Shown piece after piece: positions 1 through 8,597 of a DNA stretch of 64,000 nucleotides. The translations under genes were made by a program, and so were the position numbers. Within the stretch, counting starts at the first letter, position 1. Each line of letters starts with the position of its first letter. This DNA comes from Roseiarcus sp963732155 (GTDB lineage: Bacteria; Pseudomonadota; Alphaproteobacteria; Rhizobiales; Beijerinckiaceae): contig CAVSYB010000007.1 of NCBI GenBank assembly GCA_963732155.1, forward strand, positions 310,001 through 374,000. The letters run 5' to 3'. The notes beneath the pieces were generated by a model. It did no database searches and was not told where the DNA came from. It worked only from the letters and a program-made list of their open reading frames with translations.

Positions 1-154
1 CCCAATAGTAATCGTCATTGGATCCTGAAGGGTCGGGCATTGTTGGTTTGGGAGGTCTGGGCCGAAGGTACGGCCTGAAGGCGAAAAACATCGCCCCCGC
101 GATGAGCGCGAGTCCCGCCGCTAATCCGAGTACCACCGATAACCACTGAAGCAT
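1..154 (-). CDS. Small membrane protein, partial (3' end outside window)
   Basis: Reading leftward from an ATG at 154, the frame stays open for 51 codons to the window edge. The product has a hydrophobic N-terminal helix (about residues 4-28, rich in Leu, Ala and Gly) followed by a Pro/Arg-rich stretch and an Asp/Tyr-rich segment, which suggests a single-pass inner-membrane protein with a short cytosolic tail. There is no clear Shine-Dalgarno sequence. The family is not recognised and the stop codon is not in view, so the call rests only on the open frame and the membrane helix. Confidence 0.4.
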   Translation of the reverse strand, partial: MLQWLSVVLGLAAGLALIAGAMFFAFRPYLRPRPPKPTMPDPSGSNDDYYW

Positions 155-362
155 CGCGTTTGACACTCTAGCATAATTCCAGAAGCTTAAGTTAATTGGA
201 CCGATGGCTTTTTGTATGGACCGCGTTATTTTCGACTGAGGTTTCGTTTCTTCGGCCCCAACCAGCGCCGTGATTTCCGAAACTTCCCAAAGCCGATGAT
301 TTTACGGAGCCTTGTTCGAGGGGCTATAAGGACGACGATCCCCAGGTTTTGAGAACCCACCG

Positions 363-554
363 ATGCCAAGCCTGTCCAATTTGAGCGTCGCCGTCGCGGT
401 GGGCGTCGTCGCGCTCGCGCTGGGCCTCGGCATGGTCAACATGTTGCGCCAGGGATCGGCCAACACGTCGCAGACGCTGATGCGCTGGCGGGTCGGACTG
501 CAGTTTCTGGCGATCGTCATCATCGTCGTCGTTCTGTTGACGCGCGGGCATTAG
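363..554 (+). CDS. HIG1-like twin-transmembrane protein
   Basis: A 63-residue protein with two hydrophobic helices (about residues 6-27 and 44-60) separated by a short polar loop containing MRWRVGLQ, the (Q/R)xxMRxRVxxQ signature of HIG1-domain proteins. Members of this family are small inner-membrane proteins; mitochondrial and some alphaproteobacterial HIG1 proteins associate with cytochrome c oxidase, but a role here is inference. It lies 72 bases upstream of the cobalamin adenosyltransferase in the same direction, a pairing common in Rhizobiales. The ATG at 363 is the only sensible start. Confidence 0.75.
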   Translation: MPSLSNLSVAVAVGVVALALGLGMVNMLRQGSANTSQTLMRWRVGLQFLAIVIIVVVLLTRGH

Positions 555-626
555 CCGTCGATCGGGTCGACGACGGCGGCCGCCATCGGAGTAACGAGCG
601 CCGCCGCGCCGCGCCGGAGAGGGTTG

Positions 627-1238
627 ATGGTCAAGCTCAACAAGATTTACACGCGCACCGGCGACGACGGCACGACGGGTCTGGGCAACGGCGAGCGGCG
701 CGCCAAGTTCGATCGGCGCGTCGCCGCCTATGGCGACGTCGACGAGACCAACAGCGCGATCGGGCTCGCGCGCGTCGCCACGGCGGCGTCGCCCGACGCC
801 GATCTCCAGGCGATCGACGCGATGCTGAAACGCATCCAGAACGATCTGTTCGACCTCGGCGCGGACCTTTGCACGCCGGAGCCGAAAAAAATCGACAGCC
901 GCAAGGCGGACCGCGCCCCGCTGCGAATCCTGCAAGGTCAGGTCGAATGGCTCGAGGCGGCGATCGACCGGCTCAACGCCTATCTTTCGCCGCTGCGCTC
1001 CTTCGTGCTGCCCGGCGGCGCGCCCGCCGCCGCCGCCCTGCATCAGGCGCGCACGGTCTGCCGCAGGGCCGAGCGGCGCATCGTCGAGCTCGCCGCCAGC
1101 GAGGGCGAGACAGTCGGGGCGGCGGCGATCGCCTATGTCAATCGATTGTCCGATTTCCTGTTTGTCGCGGCGCGCACCGCCAACGACCGCGGCAAGGGCG
1201 ATGTATTGTGGGTTCCCGGCGCGAATCAGAAGGAGTGA
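627..1238 (+). CDS. pduO: PduO-type ATP:cob(I)alamin adenosyltransferase
   Basis: The product (203 residues) transfers the adenosyl group of ATP to cob(I)alamin or cob(I)yrinic acid diamide to make adenosylcobalamin. The N-terminal TRTGDDGTTGLGNGER segment is the ATP-binding signature of the PduO family, followed by the conserved YGDVDETNSAIG motif; near the C-terminus are CRRAER and the YVNRLSDFLF segment typical of the family. Length is normal. The ATG at 627 is preferred to the TTG three bases upstream because GGAGAG lies at 615-620. The next gene follows after 7 bases, so the two are probably cotranscribed, although no metabolic link is obvious. Confidence 0.92.
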   Translation: MVKLNKIYTRTGDDGTTGLGNGERRAKFDRRVAAYGDVDETNSAIGLARVATAASPDADLQAIDAMLKRIQNDLFDLGADLCTPEPKKIDSRKADRAPLRILQGQVEWLEAAIDRLNAYLSPLRSFVLPGGAPAAAALHQARTVCRRAERRIVELAASEGETVGAAAIAYVNRLSDFLFVAARTANDRGKGDVLWVPGANQKE

Positions 1239-1245
1239 GCGGCGT

Positions 1246-1944
1246 ATGGCCAAATTCCTGTTCGATCCCCCGCCGCCGCCCGCCCTGCCGGTCGCCGGCC
1301 TCGATGGGCTCTATCCGGTCGCCCGGATTTTTTGCGTCGGCCGCAACTACGAGGAGCATGCGCGCGAAATGGGCCATGTCGTGGACCGCGACAAGCCGTT
1401 CTATTTCTCGAAGAGCGCGACGGCTTTGCGTCTGTCGGGGGCGACCCTGCCCTATCCGCCCGGCACCAGCGACTACCATTTCGAAATGGAGCTGGTGGTC
1501 GCGATCGGCGCTCCCGCCTTCCGGATTCCCGCCGCCGAGGCGCTAAGCGCGGTGTTCGGCTACGCCGGCGGGCTCGATATGACGCGGCGCGACCTGCAAC
1601 TGGCCGAACGGGCCAAGCAGCGGCCGTGGACCCTCGGCAAGGACGTCGAGGCGAGCGCGCCCGTATCGGCGATCGCGCCCGCCTCGCGCATCGGGCATCC
1701 CGCCAAGGGACGCATCCTGCTGCGCCAGAACGGCGAGACGCGCCAATCGGCGGACATCGGCCAATTGGTCTGGTCGGTCCCCGAAATCATCGCGCATCTC
1801 TCCGGCTTCTACCATCTTGGACCGGGCGACCTCATCTTCACCGGCACGCCGGCGGGCGTCGGCCCGGTCGCCCCGGGGGACCGGCTCGAGGGTTCGATCG
1901 AGGGCGTCGGCGAACTGACCGTGACGATCGGAGAGCGCGCGTGA
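1246..1944 (+). CDS. Fumarylacetoacetate hydrolase family protein
   Basis: A 232-residue FAH-fold hydrolase or decarboxylase, a metal-dependent class that cleaves C-C bonds in 2,4-dioxo acids such as fumarylpyruvate or acylpyruvates. FCVGRNYEEHAREMGH marks the N-terminal substrate loop, the metal-binding acidic residues lie in DYHFEMELVV, and TGTPAGVGPV is the conserved C-terminal loop. The short length resembles fumarylpyruvate hydrolase/acylpyruvase more than fumarylacetoacetase; the substrate cannot be told from sequence. The start at 1246 is set by AAGGAG at 1230-1235, which overlaps the previous gene's stop. Its TGA overlaps the GTG of anmK. Confidence 0.88.
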   Translation: MAKFLFDPPPPPALPVAGLDGLYPVARIFCVGRNYEEHAREMGHVVDRDKPFYFSKSATALRLSGATLPYPPGTSDYHFEMELVVAIGAPAFRIPAAEALSAVFGYAGGLDMTRRDLQLAERAKQRPWTLGKDVEASAPVSAIAPASRIGHPAKGRILLRQNGETRQSADIGQLVWSVPEIIAHLSGFYHLGPGDLIFTGTPAGVGPVAPGDRLEGSIEGVGELTVTIGERA

Positions 1945-3050
1945 ACGCCGCCTCGCCGATCCCCAACGCGATCGGCGTCATCTCGGGCACGTCGATGGAC
2001 GGCATCGACGTCGCGCTGATCGCCAGCGACGGGGAGGCGAGGGTCGAGCCTGGCGCGGGCGCGACCTTCCCCTATCCGCCCGAGGTCAGGCGCGCGCTAC
2101 AGGAGACCGTCGCCGATCCGGACGCCGCGCGCCGGCCGCTCGCGGACCTGCAGCGCGCGGTGACGGACGCCCATGTCGCGGCGGTTTTCGCGTTCATGGA
2201 GAAGTTCGGCGTGCGGCGGCAGGACGTCGCCCTCGTCGGCCTGCATGGTCAGACGATCCTCCATCGTCCGCGCGAGGGCTTCACGCGCCAGCTTTGCGAC
2301 GGCGCGCGCGCCAGCCGTCTGCTGGGCCTCGACGTCGTCAACGACTTTCGCGCCGCCGACGTCGCAGCCGGCGGCGAGGGCGCGCCGTTCGCGCCCCTCT
2401 ATCACGCCGCGATCTGCGCGAGGCTCGAGCGCCCGTTGATGGTGCTCAACTGGGGAGGCGTCGGCAACGTCACCTATCTCGGCGCGGACGGCGCGATCGT
2501 CGCTTTCGACACCGGTCCGGCCAATGCGCTGATCGACGATTTCATCGGGCGGCGGCGCGGTCTCCTCCATGATGAAGGGGGCGCGCTGGCGGCGGCGGGG
2601 CGGGTCGACGCCGCCGCGCTCGCCCGGCTGATCGGCGATCCCTATTTCGATTCCGCCCCGCCAAAATCGCTCGACCGCAATCATTTTCACGCGCTGGCGC
2701 GCGCGGTGGACGCGCTCGGCGACGAAGACGGCGCCGCGACGCTCGCCGCCTTCACCATCGAGGCGACGGCCGCCGCCCTGCGTCATTTCGTCGATGCGCC
2801 GCGGCGCTGGCTGGTGTGCGGCGGCGGGCGCCGCAATCTGACGCTGATGCGCGCGCTCGGCGACCGGCTCGCCGCGCCGGTCGAGCCGATCGAAGCGATC
2901 GGCTACGACGGCGACGTGATCGAGGCGCAGTGCTTCGCCTATCTCGCGCTGCGCTCGCGCCGCGGCCTGCCGCTTTCGCTGCCGACCACCACCGGCGCGC
3001 CCCGACCGATGCCGGGCGGCGTTTTCTGGCCGGCGCCGAGAGCCGCCTGA
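1941..3050 (+). CDS. anmK: Anhydro-N-acetylmuramic acid kinase
   Basis: AnmK phosphorylates and opens 1,6-anhydro-MurNAc, a product of peptidoglycan turnover, to give MurNAc-6-phosphate for recycling. The 369-residue product begins with the diagnostic GVISGTSMDGIDVALI phosphate-binding loop, carries LNWGGVGNVTYL and DTGPANALIDD in the middle and VCGGGRRN near the C-terminus, all typical of the ASKHA-fold AnmK family. The GTG at 1941 overlaps the upstream TGA (GTGA), indicating translational coupling with the FAH-family gene. In-frame extension upstream would run through that gene in another frame and is not protein-like. Confidence 0.93.
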   Translation: MNAASPIPNAIGVISGTSMDGIDVALIASDGEARVEPGAGATFPYPPEVRRALQETVADPDAARRPLADLQRAVTDAHVAAVFAFMEKFGVRRQDVALVGLHGQTILHRPREGFTRQLCDGARASRLLGLDVVNDFRAADVAAGGEGAPFAPLYHAAICARLERPLMVLNWGGVGNVTYLGADGAIVAFDTGPANALIDDFIGRRRGLLHDEGGALAAAGRVDAAALARLIGDPYFDSAPPKSLDRNHFHALARAVDALGDEDGAATLAAFTIEATAAALRHFVDAPRRWLVCGGGRRNLTLMRALGDRLAAPVEPIEAIGYDGDVIEAQCFAYLALRSRRGLPLSLPTTTGAPRPMPGGVFWPAPRAA

Positions 3051-3475
3051 GCGCAGAAGCGGCCCCCATCGCCCGAGACGGCGTCAGGAATGGCGAGCGG
3101 GCGAGCGGGGCGGTGAAAAAAGGGCCCCGCCGAGGCGGGGCCCTGCAATGGGACGCTTCGGGGCTGGCGTCCCAACGCCGGTCTGGGGGGAGGAGCCGGC
3201 GGATTGGCTGAATAGGTTGGCGCGCGAGAGGGGCGTCGCGCAATTCGCATCAATAGAGTTTCCGGCGCCCGATCCTCTCGCCATTCAATCGCTGAGCGGG
3301 AGTATCCTGCAAAAAAACGAATAAAGGCGACACATAATCGATTAAATTTTAACGGACCGCGCGCCGCCCGATCGCAGGCGACGGCGCCCGGGCGCGCCCA
3401 TCGACGCTCGACCGGGACCAAAGCGCCAACAGGACCCGCGGAGCGCCCGGCGCCGGCGGCGACGCGCCTGCGGCC
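3051..3475. other. Intergenic region between convergent anmK and dksA
   Basis: This 425-base stretch holds one strong hairpin (3116-3144, listed separately) and a more AT-rich patch around 3300-3355. Frames open on either strand show no recognisable protein motif and look like GC-driven shadows. Both flanking genes point into it, so no promoter is required. Confidence 0.6.
3116..3144 (-). terminator. Intrinsic terminator of dksA (minus strand)
   Basis: A perfect 10-bp stem, GGGCCCCGCC/GGCGGGGCCC, with a GA loop (3122-3143) is preceded on the plus strand by six A residues (3116-3121), which on the minus strand are a run of T directly after the stem. It therefore fits termination of the leftward dksA transcript, about 330 bases past its stop. 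The hairpin could also slow rightward transcripts from anmK, although there is no T run on that side. Confidence 0.7.
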
Positions 3476-3898
3476 TCAGTCGTCGCGATAGATTCGCTCG
3501 CGGCGCTCATGGCGCTCCTGGGCCTCCACCGACAAGGTGGCGATCGGGCGGGCGTCCAGGCGACGCAGCGAGATCGGCTCGCCCGTCTCCTCGCAATAGC
3601 CGTAGGTGCCGTCCTCGAGCCGACCCAATGCGCTTTCGATCTTGGCGATCAGCTTGCGCTGGCGGTCGCGCGCGCGCAGTTCGATGGCGCGATCGGTTTC
3701 CGACGAGGCGCGATCGGCGATGTCGGGATGGTTCTCACTCTCGCTTTGCAGCGCCGCGAGCGTTTCGCGGCTCTCGCGAAGAATCCCCTCTTTCCAGTCC
3801 ACCAACTTGCGCCGAAAATAATCCTTCTGGCGCTCGTTCATGAAGGGCTCGTTGTCCGACGGTTTGTAGCCGTCCTTGATCACCCCGGCCAGGCCCAT
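3476..3898 (-). CDS. dksA: DksA/TraR-family transcription factor
   Basis: DksA binds the RNA polymerase secondary channel and, with ppGpp, retunes rRNA and amino-acid promoters in the stringent response. The 140-residue product has the N-terminal coiled coil (about residues 20-90) and the C-terminal globular domain with YGYCEETGEPI followed by RLDARP. Only one cysteine of the usual four-cysteine zinc site remains, as in other alphaproteobacterial DksA proteins. The ATG at 3898 is chosen over a longer frame from 3985 because GGAGG lies about 10 bases upstream and the protein then matches the family length. The gene stands alone, with a terminator hairpin downstream. Confidence 0.92.
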   Translation of the reverse strand: MGLAGVIKDGYKPSDNEPFMNERQKDYFRRKLVDWKEGILRESRETLAALQSESENHPDIADRASSETDRAIELRARDRQRKLIAKIESALGRLEDGTYGYCEETGEPISLRRLDARPIATLSVEAQERHERRERIYRDD

Positions 3899-4064
3899 GC
3901 TCGAGAATCCTCCGACTGCATTCGGCGCCCTTATAGCGAGACGTTCATTGCTGAACAATGACAATGCGCAGGTCGTGTGAGGCAAATGATTGAAGGAATT
4001 GAGAGACGGAGCGGCGGGCGGCCGAACGACGCCCGGCCGGGCCGATCTCCCGCCTCGCCGGGCT

Positions 4065-5489
4065 TCAGCGCGCCGCCTGTTCGCGCGCCGCCTCGCCCAT
4101 CAGCCGCCACAGCTCGGCCACGTGCTCGCGCTCGGTCGGCAGCGCGCCGATCGAGACGCGGACCATCCAGCGGCCGTCCAGCGTCGCCGGCGTCAGATAG
4201 GCCGCGCCGGACCGGTTGACCGCCGCGGCCCAGGCGAGCGTATGGCGGTCGAGCGCTTCGCCCGCCAGCCCCGGCGGCTCGTGGCGCAGACACAGCGTTT
4301 GCAGCGGCGTCGGCGCGAGGATTTTCCAATCGGGCGCGCGCGCCGCCTCGTCGGCGAGCCAGCGGGCGTTGGAAAGATCGCGGCGCAGCCGGGCTTGCAG
4401 CCCCTCGACGCCTTCGGCGCGCAGCAGGCACCATAGTTTCAGCGCGCGGAACCGGCGGCCGAGCGGGATTCCCCAGTCGCGGAAATTCTTGACCTCCTCA
4501 TCGACGCTCGACTGCAGATAGCTGGGGTTGGTCCCCATGACGCGGACGAGATGCTGCGGATCGCGCACGTAATAGAGCGAGCAGTCGAACGCCGCGCCCA
4601 GCCATTTGTGCGGATTGAGCGCCAGCGAATCGGCGCCTTCGACGCCCCGCCACATCCAGCGGCATTCCGGCAGGATCATCGCCGAGCCGGCCATCGCCGA
4701 ATCGACATGCAGCCACAGGCCATGGCGCTCCGTCAGCGCGGCGATCGCCTCGATGGGATCGAGCGCGGTCGTCGTGGTGGTGCCGGTGGTGGCCACCACC
4801 GCGCAGGGCGCCCGGCCGGCGGCGCGATCGGCCAGGATCGCCGCCTCGAGCGCATCGGGGCGCATCGCATGGGCCGCATCGGCGTCGATCAGCCGGACGT
4901 TGTGGCGCCCGAAGCCGGCGAGCAGCGCGGCCTTGTCGACGGAGCTATGGGCGTGGCGGGAGGCGTAGACGATGAGCGGCGCGGCGCTCGCCTGCAGCCC
5001 GCCGCGCGCCAGGCCGTAGCCGCTCGTCCGCTCGCGCGCGCAGATCAGCGCCACCAGCGCGCCGGTCGAGGCGGTGTCCTGGATGACGCCGCTCCAGGCG
5101 TCCGACAGTCCCACCATCTGGCGCATCCAGTCGGCGACGACCTCCTCCAGCTCGGTCAGCGCGGGAGAGGCCTGCCAGGAGAGGCCGAGCACGCCGAGCC
5201 CGGTGCTCAAGTAGTCGCCGAGCACCGACGAGAGTTCGCTGTTGGCCGGGAAATAGCCGAAGAAACGCGGATGCTGCCAGTGCGACAGGCCGGGAAGGAT
5301 CAACCGGTCGAGATCGTCGAACACCGCGGCGAACGGCTCGGGGCGCGGCGGCGGCGCCTTGGGCAAGGCCGCGCGCACGGCGCCCGGCTCGGCGGGCGAC
5401 ATCACCGGGCGCGCGGCGACGCCGGCCCGGTAGTCGGCGATCCGGTCGATCAACTGATGGCCGATCCGGCGGAATTCCTCGGGCGTCAA
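4065..5489 (-). CDS. PLP-dependent (aromatic amino acid-type) decarboxylase
   Basis: A 474-residue group II decarboxylase of the fold-type I PLP family, which removes the alpha-carboxyl group of an amino acid (aromatic amino acids or glutamate are typical). NPHKWLGAAFD contains the PLP-binding lysine, HVDSAMAGSA the cofactor-contacting aspartate, and GVIQDTASTGALVAL the substrate region. Overall it looks most like aromatic-L-amino-acid decarboxylases. The best start is a TTG at 5489, with GAGGG about 8 bases upstream; the nearby ATG at 5494 is out of frame and hits a stop after one codon. It lies 61 bases downstream of the DUF3830 gene, probably as one operon. Confidence 0.88.
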   Translation of the reverse strand: MTPEEFRRIGHQLIDRIADYRAGVAARPVMSPAEPGAVRAALPKAPPPRPEPFAAVFDDLDRLILPGLSHWQHPRFFGYFPANSELSSVLGDYLSTGLGVLGLSWQASPALTELEEVVADWMRQMVGLSDAWSGVIQDTASTGALVALICARERTSGYGLARGGLQASAAPLIVYASRHAHSSVDKAALLAGFGRHNVRLIDADAAHAMRPDALEAAILADRAAGRAPCAVVATTGTTTTTALDPIEAIAALTERHGLWLHVDSAMAGSAMILPECRWMWRGVEGADSLALNPHKWLGAAFDCSLYYVRDPQHLVRVMGTNPSYLQSSVDEEVKNFRDWGIPLGRRFRALKLWCLLRAEGVEGLQARLRRDLSNARWLADEAARAPDWKILAPTPLQTLCLRHEPPGLAGEALDRHTLAWAAAVNRSGAAYLTPATLDGRWMVRVSIGALPTEREHVAELWRLMGEAAREQAAR

Positions 5490-5550
5490 CTCATGACCCT
5501 CGCCAATGGCCGCCTGCGGGCCGCCGTCGCCGCGCCGGGGCGGCCCACGC

Positions 5551-5964
5551 TCACGCGAGCTCGAAGCGGATTTCCTGGGCGCCTTCCCAAAGCGTCAGCT
5601 TGCCGAGTTTGGCGAGGTTCTCCAGGCCCGAGGTGATGGTGATGAAATGGTTGCCGGCGAGTTGCCCCACCTTGGAGGCGAAGCGCACGCCGCCGTAGGC
5701 GAGCAGGATCTCGGTCTCGCTGACGCCGCCGGGATACAGCAGGATGTGGCCCGGCGCGGGATAGCTGGTGTGGTTCTCGTAGCCGACTTTGAAATCGTAG
5801 TCGCCGAGGGGAATCCACACGCCTTCGCCGCTCCAGCGGACATGGACCGCCATGCTCTCGAACGGCAGCCTGGCGAGAAACGACTCGCAGGTCTTCGGCG
5901 CGTCGGCGGTCTCCAGCCTGGCGTCGAACACATAGGGTCCCGCGGTGATTTTCAGGGCCGTCAT
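5551..5964 (-). CDS. DUF3830 family (cyclophilin-like fold) protein
   Basis: A 137-residue cytosolic protein of the DUF3830 family, a small beta-barrel related to cyclophilin-like domains; no enzymatic role is established. Family features seen are the ESMAVHVRWSGEGVWIPLGD core, NHTSYPAPGHILLYPGG and LAYGGVRFASKVGQLAGNHF. Start at 5964 is supported by GGGAGGAG about 9 bases upstream. It precedes the PLP decarboxylase on the same strand, which makes it the first gene of a likely two-gene operon. The domain is often annotated next to amidohydrolases and amino-acid metabolism genes, so a role in substrate binding or processing is possible but unproven. Confidence 0.8.
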   Translation of the reverse strand: MTALKITAGPYVFDARLETADAPKTCESFLARLPFESMAVHVRWSGEGVWIPLGDYDFKVGYENHTSYPAPGHILLYPGGVSETEILLAYGGVRFASKVGQLAGNHFITITSGLENLAKLGKLTLWEGAQEIRFELA

Positions 5965-6372
5965 CGGCGTTGCTCCTCCCGTTCGGCGCGACCGGCCGCC
6001 ACCCCCGCCGGTTCGCCGCGGCGCGCCGCCTCCTCCCTAACCCGCGCCGCGGTCGGCGAAAAGAGGACAGAACGGCCGATTCCGGGCGCAGCCGCGTAAT
6101 TCTTCGCCGGCCGCCCCGGCCGTGGCGCGGCGCCAGGCGCGTTCATTCCGTTAAGCGGCGCTTTACCATGAGTAATGCAACCACCGACAGCCCCGATACC
6201 CCACGGTCGGATTAATGGAGTCGCAATGACGAAGCCTTAAGTTTCCGGCGTTCCGCAAGGAATTTGCTCAGCCGCAGCGGGCCTTCCGCTGGAGGCGGCC
6301 ACGATTTTCAATCCGCGCGTCGCGGCGTGTCTGAGCAAGGAACCGCCAATACTGGAACTCAAGGCGATCAAC
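5965..6372. other. Divergent intergenic region upstream of DUF3830 and acyltransferase genes
   Basis: This 408-base region separates two divergent genes and should hold their promoters, but no convincing -35/-10 pair stands out. A 15-codon frame starting ATGAGTAATGC at 6169 lacks a ribosome site and is not called. Base composition becomes slightly less GC-rich to the right of about 6170, where the acyltransferase remnant begins. Confidence 0.5.
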
Positions 6373-7564
6373 TTGCAGTTCTCTCAATCCAACGGCGTTT
6401 CAGACGGCGGCGCCAGAGCCTTCGTCACTCTGGACGGACTTCGCGGGATCGCCGCTCTCGCAATAGCGGCGCGTCACGCGCCGTTCCTGTGGCAGGCCGG
6501 ATACCCTACCGGGATGCTGCAAAGAAGCTATCTGGCGGTCGATTTTTTCTTCGTGCTGAGCGGGTTCGTGCTTTCGCATGCCTATTCGGATCGATTTCGA
6601 GAGCGGCATGACGGCGCGCCAATTCATGACATTGCGGTTGATACGCGTTTATCCTCTGTATTTCATGGCTTTCATCTATACGATCGTGGTTTGCGTAAAC
6701 CAGACGATCAATGACAGGACCGACGCTTCTTCATTGATGCTTGAAGCTTTCTTCGCCGTATTGTTCATCCCATCGCCTGTGGGACAAGGACCCCTCCCCC
6801 TCAATTTCCTCTTCCCGCTGAATTATCCGGCGTGGTCTCTTTTCTTTGAGCTGGCGGCCAACGCCGCGTTCGGCTTGATCGGCAAGCGGCTCAATGGGCG
6901 GGCGCTCGCCGCGATTGTCGTCTCGGCTGCGGCGATACTGGCGTTGGCCGTCTCCTTTGGCGGGCTCGGCTTCGGAACCGGGAGCGGCGCGATGGATGCG
7001 GGCTGGCAGTGGCCCTCCTTCGGCGCCGGCCTCGCCCGCGTCGCCTATTCCTTTTTTGCCGGCGTGCTGGTGTTTCGGTTGTGGAGATTCGCCGCTCCCA
7101 AATGGAACGCGCCGCCTGTCGTGCTGGTCGCCGCCTTGTGCGGGGTTCTCGCGGCGTGTCCCGCGACGAAATACCAGGCCGCGTTCGATCTGGCGGCGAC
7201 ATTGCTTGTCTTCCCCGCCCTGGTCTTTCTCGGCGCCGCGAGCAGGCCGGGCAAGCGCGCCGCCCGCCTGTTCGCCTGGCTCGGCGGAATTTCCTATGGC
7301 GTCTATGTGCTGCAGGCGCCGGTTTACAACTACGCGCATGCGATCGCCCTCAAGATAGGCGGGGATTTCGGCAATGTGTCGCTGTTCTGGGCGGCGATGA
7401 GCATCCTTATGGTGGTCGCGGTGGCGACCGCCGCCGACGACTGCTTCGACCGGCCGGTGCGACGCGAATTGACAAAATTCTTCGGACGGCCGCGCGGCCT
7501 CCGGCGACAGCCCGAACCCGCCGTCGCCGACCTTCCGCCCCGCTCGGTTTCGCCCGGCGCCTGA
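6373..7564 (+). pseudogene. Acyltransferase 3 (OatA/WecH-like), frameshifted
   Basis: A membrane acyltransferase of the acyltransferase-3 family, which O-acylates sugars of envelope polysaccharides. The first frame (from a TTG at 6373) has the family start, TLDGLRGIAALAIAARH with the conserved Arg and His, then YLAVDFFFVLSGFVLSHAYSDRF. At codon 75 (TTT, 6595-6597) the frame breaks: homology continues in the +1 frame as ESGMTARQFMTLRLIRVYPLY and runs through about eight further membrane helices to a stop at 7562-7564. One surplus T explains the break. If real, the gene is dead or makes a 113-residue fragment; a sequencing indel is the alternative. It lies just left of the tRNA-Pro-flanked element. 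Confidence 0.82.
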
Positions 7565-7918
7565 TGCGACGGCATCATTGTCTTCGGCCCCGCCTACGAG
7601 GGAGACGATCGCAAGTCGATAACGGACTTGCCTGCAACGCTTTGAAGATATTGGTCGGAATGAGAGGATTCGAACTTCCGACCCCCTCGTCCCGAACAAC
7701 TCGGGTCGAGGTTGTTTTCGTTTGTTTTCAAAGGGGTTAGCTACGATCTAAAACCACCTAAATCGCCCAAATACAGGGTGGTTCATTCCGTATCATTCCG
7801 CGACGGTCACCTCGTCTCGCCGTTCAACCCGGATCGCGATGGTCGATACCGGAGGCCGGAAGTGGGTCGACGGCGCATCCCTCGGGTCCTAGCATCTACA
7901 AACGAGTGGGGGAAGGGA
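7565..7918. other. Left junction of the element and its non-coding left arm
   Basis: Bases 7565-7651 belong to the chromosomal side; 7652-7697 is the truncated tRNA-Pro copy. Bases 7698-7918 form the left arm of the element: an AT-richer piece (about 7710-7800, with several TTTTC repeats) and no frame resembling a protein before the nuclease gene. An attachment core or former integrase end could have lain here, but none is recognisable. Confidence 0.55.
7652..7697 (-). repeat. Truncated tRNA-Pro 3' half (att-type direct repeat, left copy)
   Basis: This 46-base segment repeats bases 10314-10359, the 3' half of the tRNA-Pro(CGG) gene from the anticodon loop through the encoded CCA, with only two mismatches (positions 7660 and 7676). 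The 5' half of a tRNA is missing next to it, so it is not a functional gene. A direct copy of a tRNA 3' end at the far boundary of an accessory segment is the usual footprint of tyrosine-recombinase integration. Confidence 0.88.
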
Positions 7919-8597
7919 ATGTCGAAGAACACGATCAAGCGCGCCGCGGTCAACAAAGCGTTCTTCAACGAGCAGGCGCACCTGCCGTTTCAGTTGCGGC
8001 TGGACGACTTCGCCCTGGCGATGCGCGACGTTCTACGACTTCTTCTTCGACGTGAACACACTGCTGCTCGATCGCGGCCTTCACCGGTTCGACGACATGA
8101 TGCGCCCGGCGGCCATGAGCGGCATGATCTCGGACATGTTAACGGCCTCGATGGCCAAACACTCGCGCTCGCTCGTCGAAAACCGCCATTTCAACGGACA
8201 CCCCGACCTCATCGTCCAAGGAAGGTACAAGAACAACTCGGTCGATTCCGGAACAGACGGAGTCGAGATCAAGAGCACCGTAAAGAAGGGCGGCGCCGTC
8301 GACACGCACGGCGCGCGCGACCAATGGATGTGCGTCTTCGTCTACGAGACCGACCACGAAACGGAGCCGGCCGCCGAGCGAGAATCCATGCGATTTGTCG
8401 AGGTCTACCTGGCCGCGGTCCTCGAGGCGGACTTCCGCAAGAATCCACGTGGCGAGTTGGGAACACGCACGGCGACGCTTGACAGGGACGGAATCCAGAA
8501 ATTGCGCAAGAACTGGATTTACAAGGTTCCAGCCGTCGCCAAGGTCGCCGAACCGAAGACGCCGAAGCTGAAGGGCAAGGTCAAGGCCGATCCCTAG
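7919..8597 (+). pseudogene. PD-(D/E)XK restriction endonuclease-like gene, frameshifted
   Basis: Probable nuclease partner of the convergent methyltransferase. Joining the frame from ATG 7919 to the +1 frame near 8027-8036 (one surplus T in GACGTTCTAC) gives a continuous protein of about 225 residues: helical N-terminus, then HPDLIV and, 19 residues later, VEIKST. D96, E116 and K118 thus form a PD...ExK nuclease core. No named restriction enzyme was recognised, so specificity is unknown. Its TAG stop shares the palindrome CTAG (8594-8597) with the stop of the opposing methyltransferase. The break removes the catalytic core from the natural start; a GTG at 8052 could still start a 181-residue C-terminal piece that retains the core. 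Confidence 0.65.

Noticed and set aside
6169..6213. 15-codon frame ahead of the acyltransferase
   Set aside because: No ribosome site, no promoter and no conservation can be argued; too short to support.
7652..7697. A second tRNA-Pro gene
   Set aside because: Only the 3' half is present; acceptor 5' strand and D arm are missing, so it is a repeat left by integration and not a gene.
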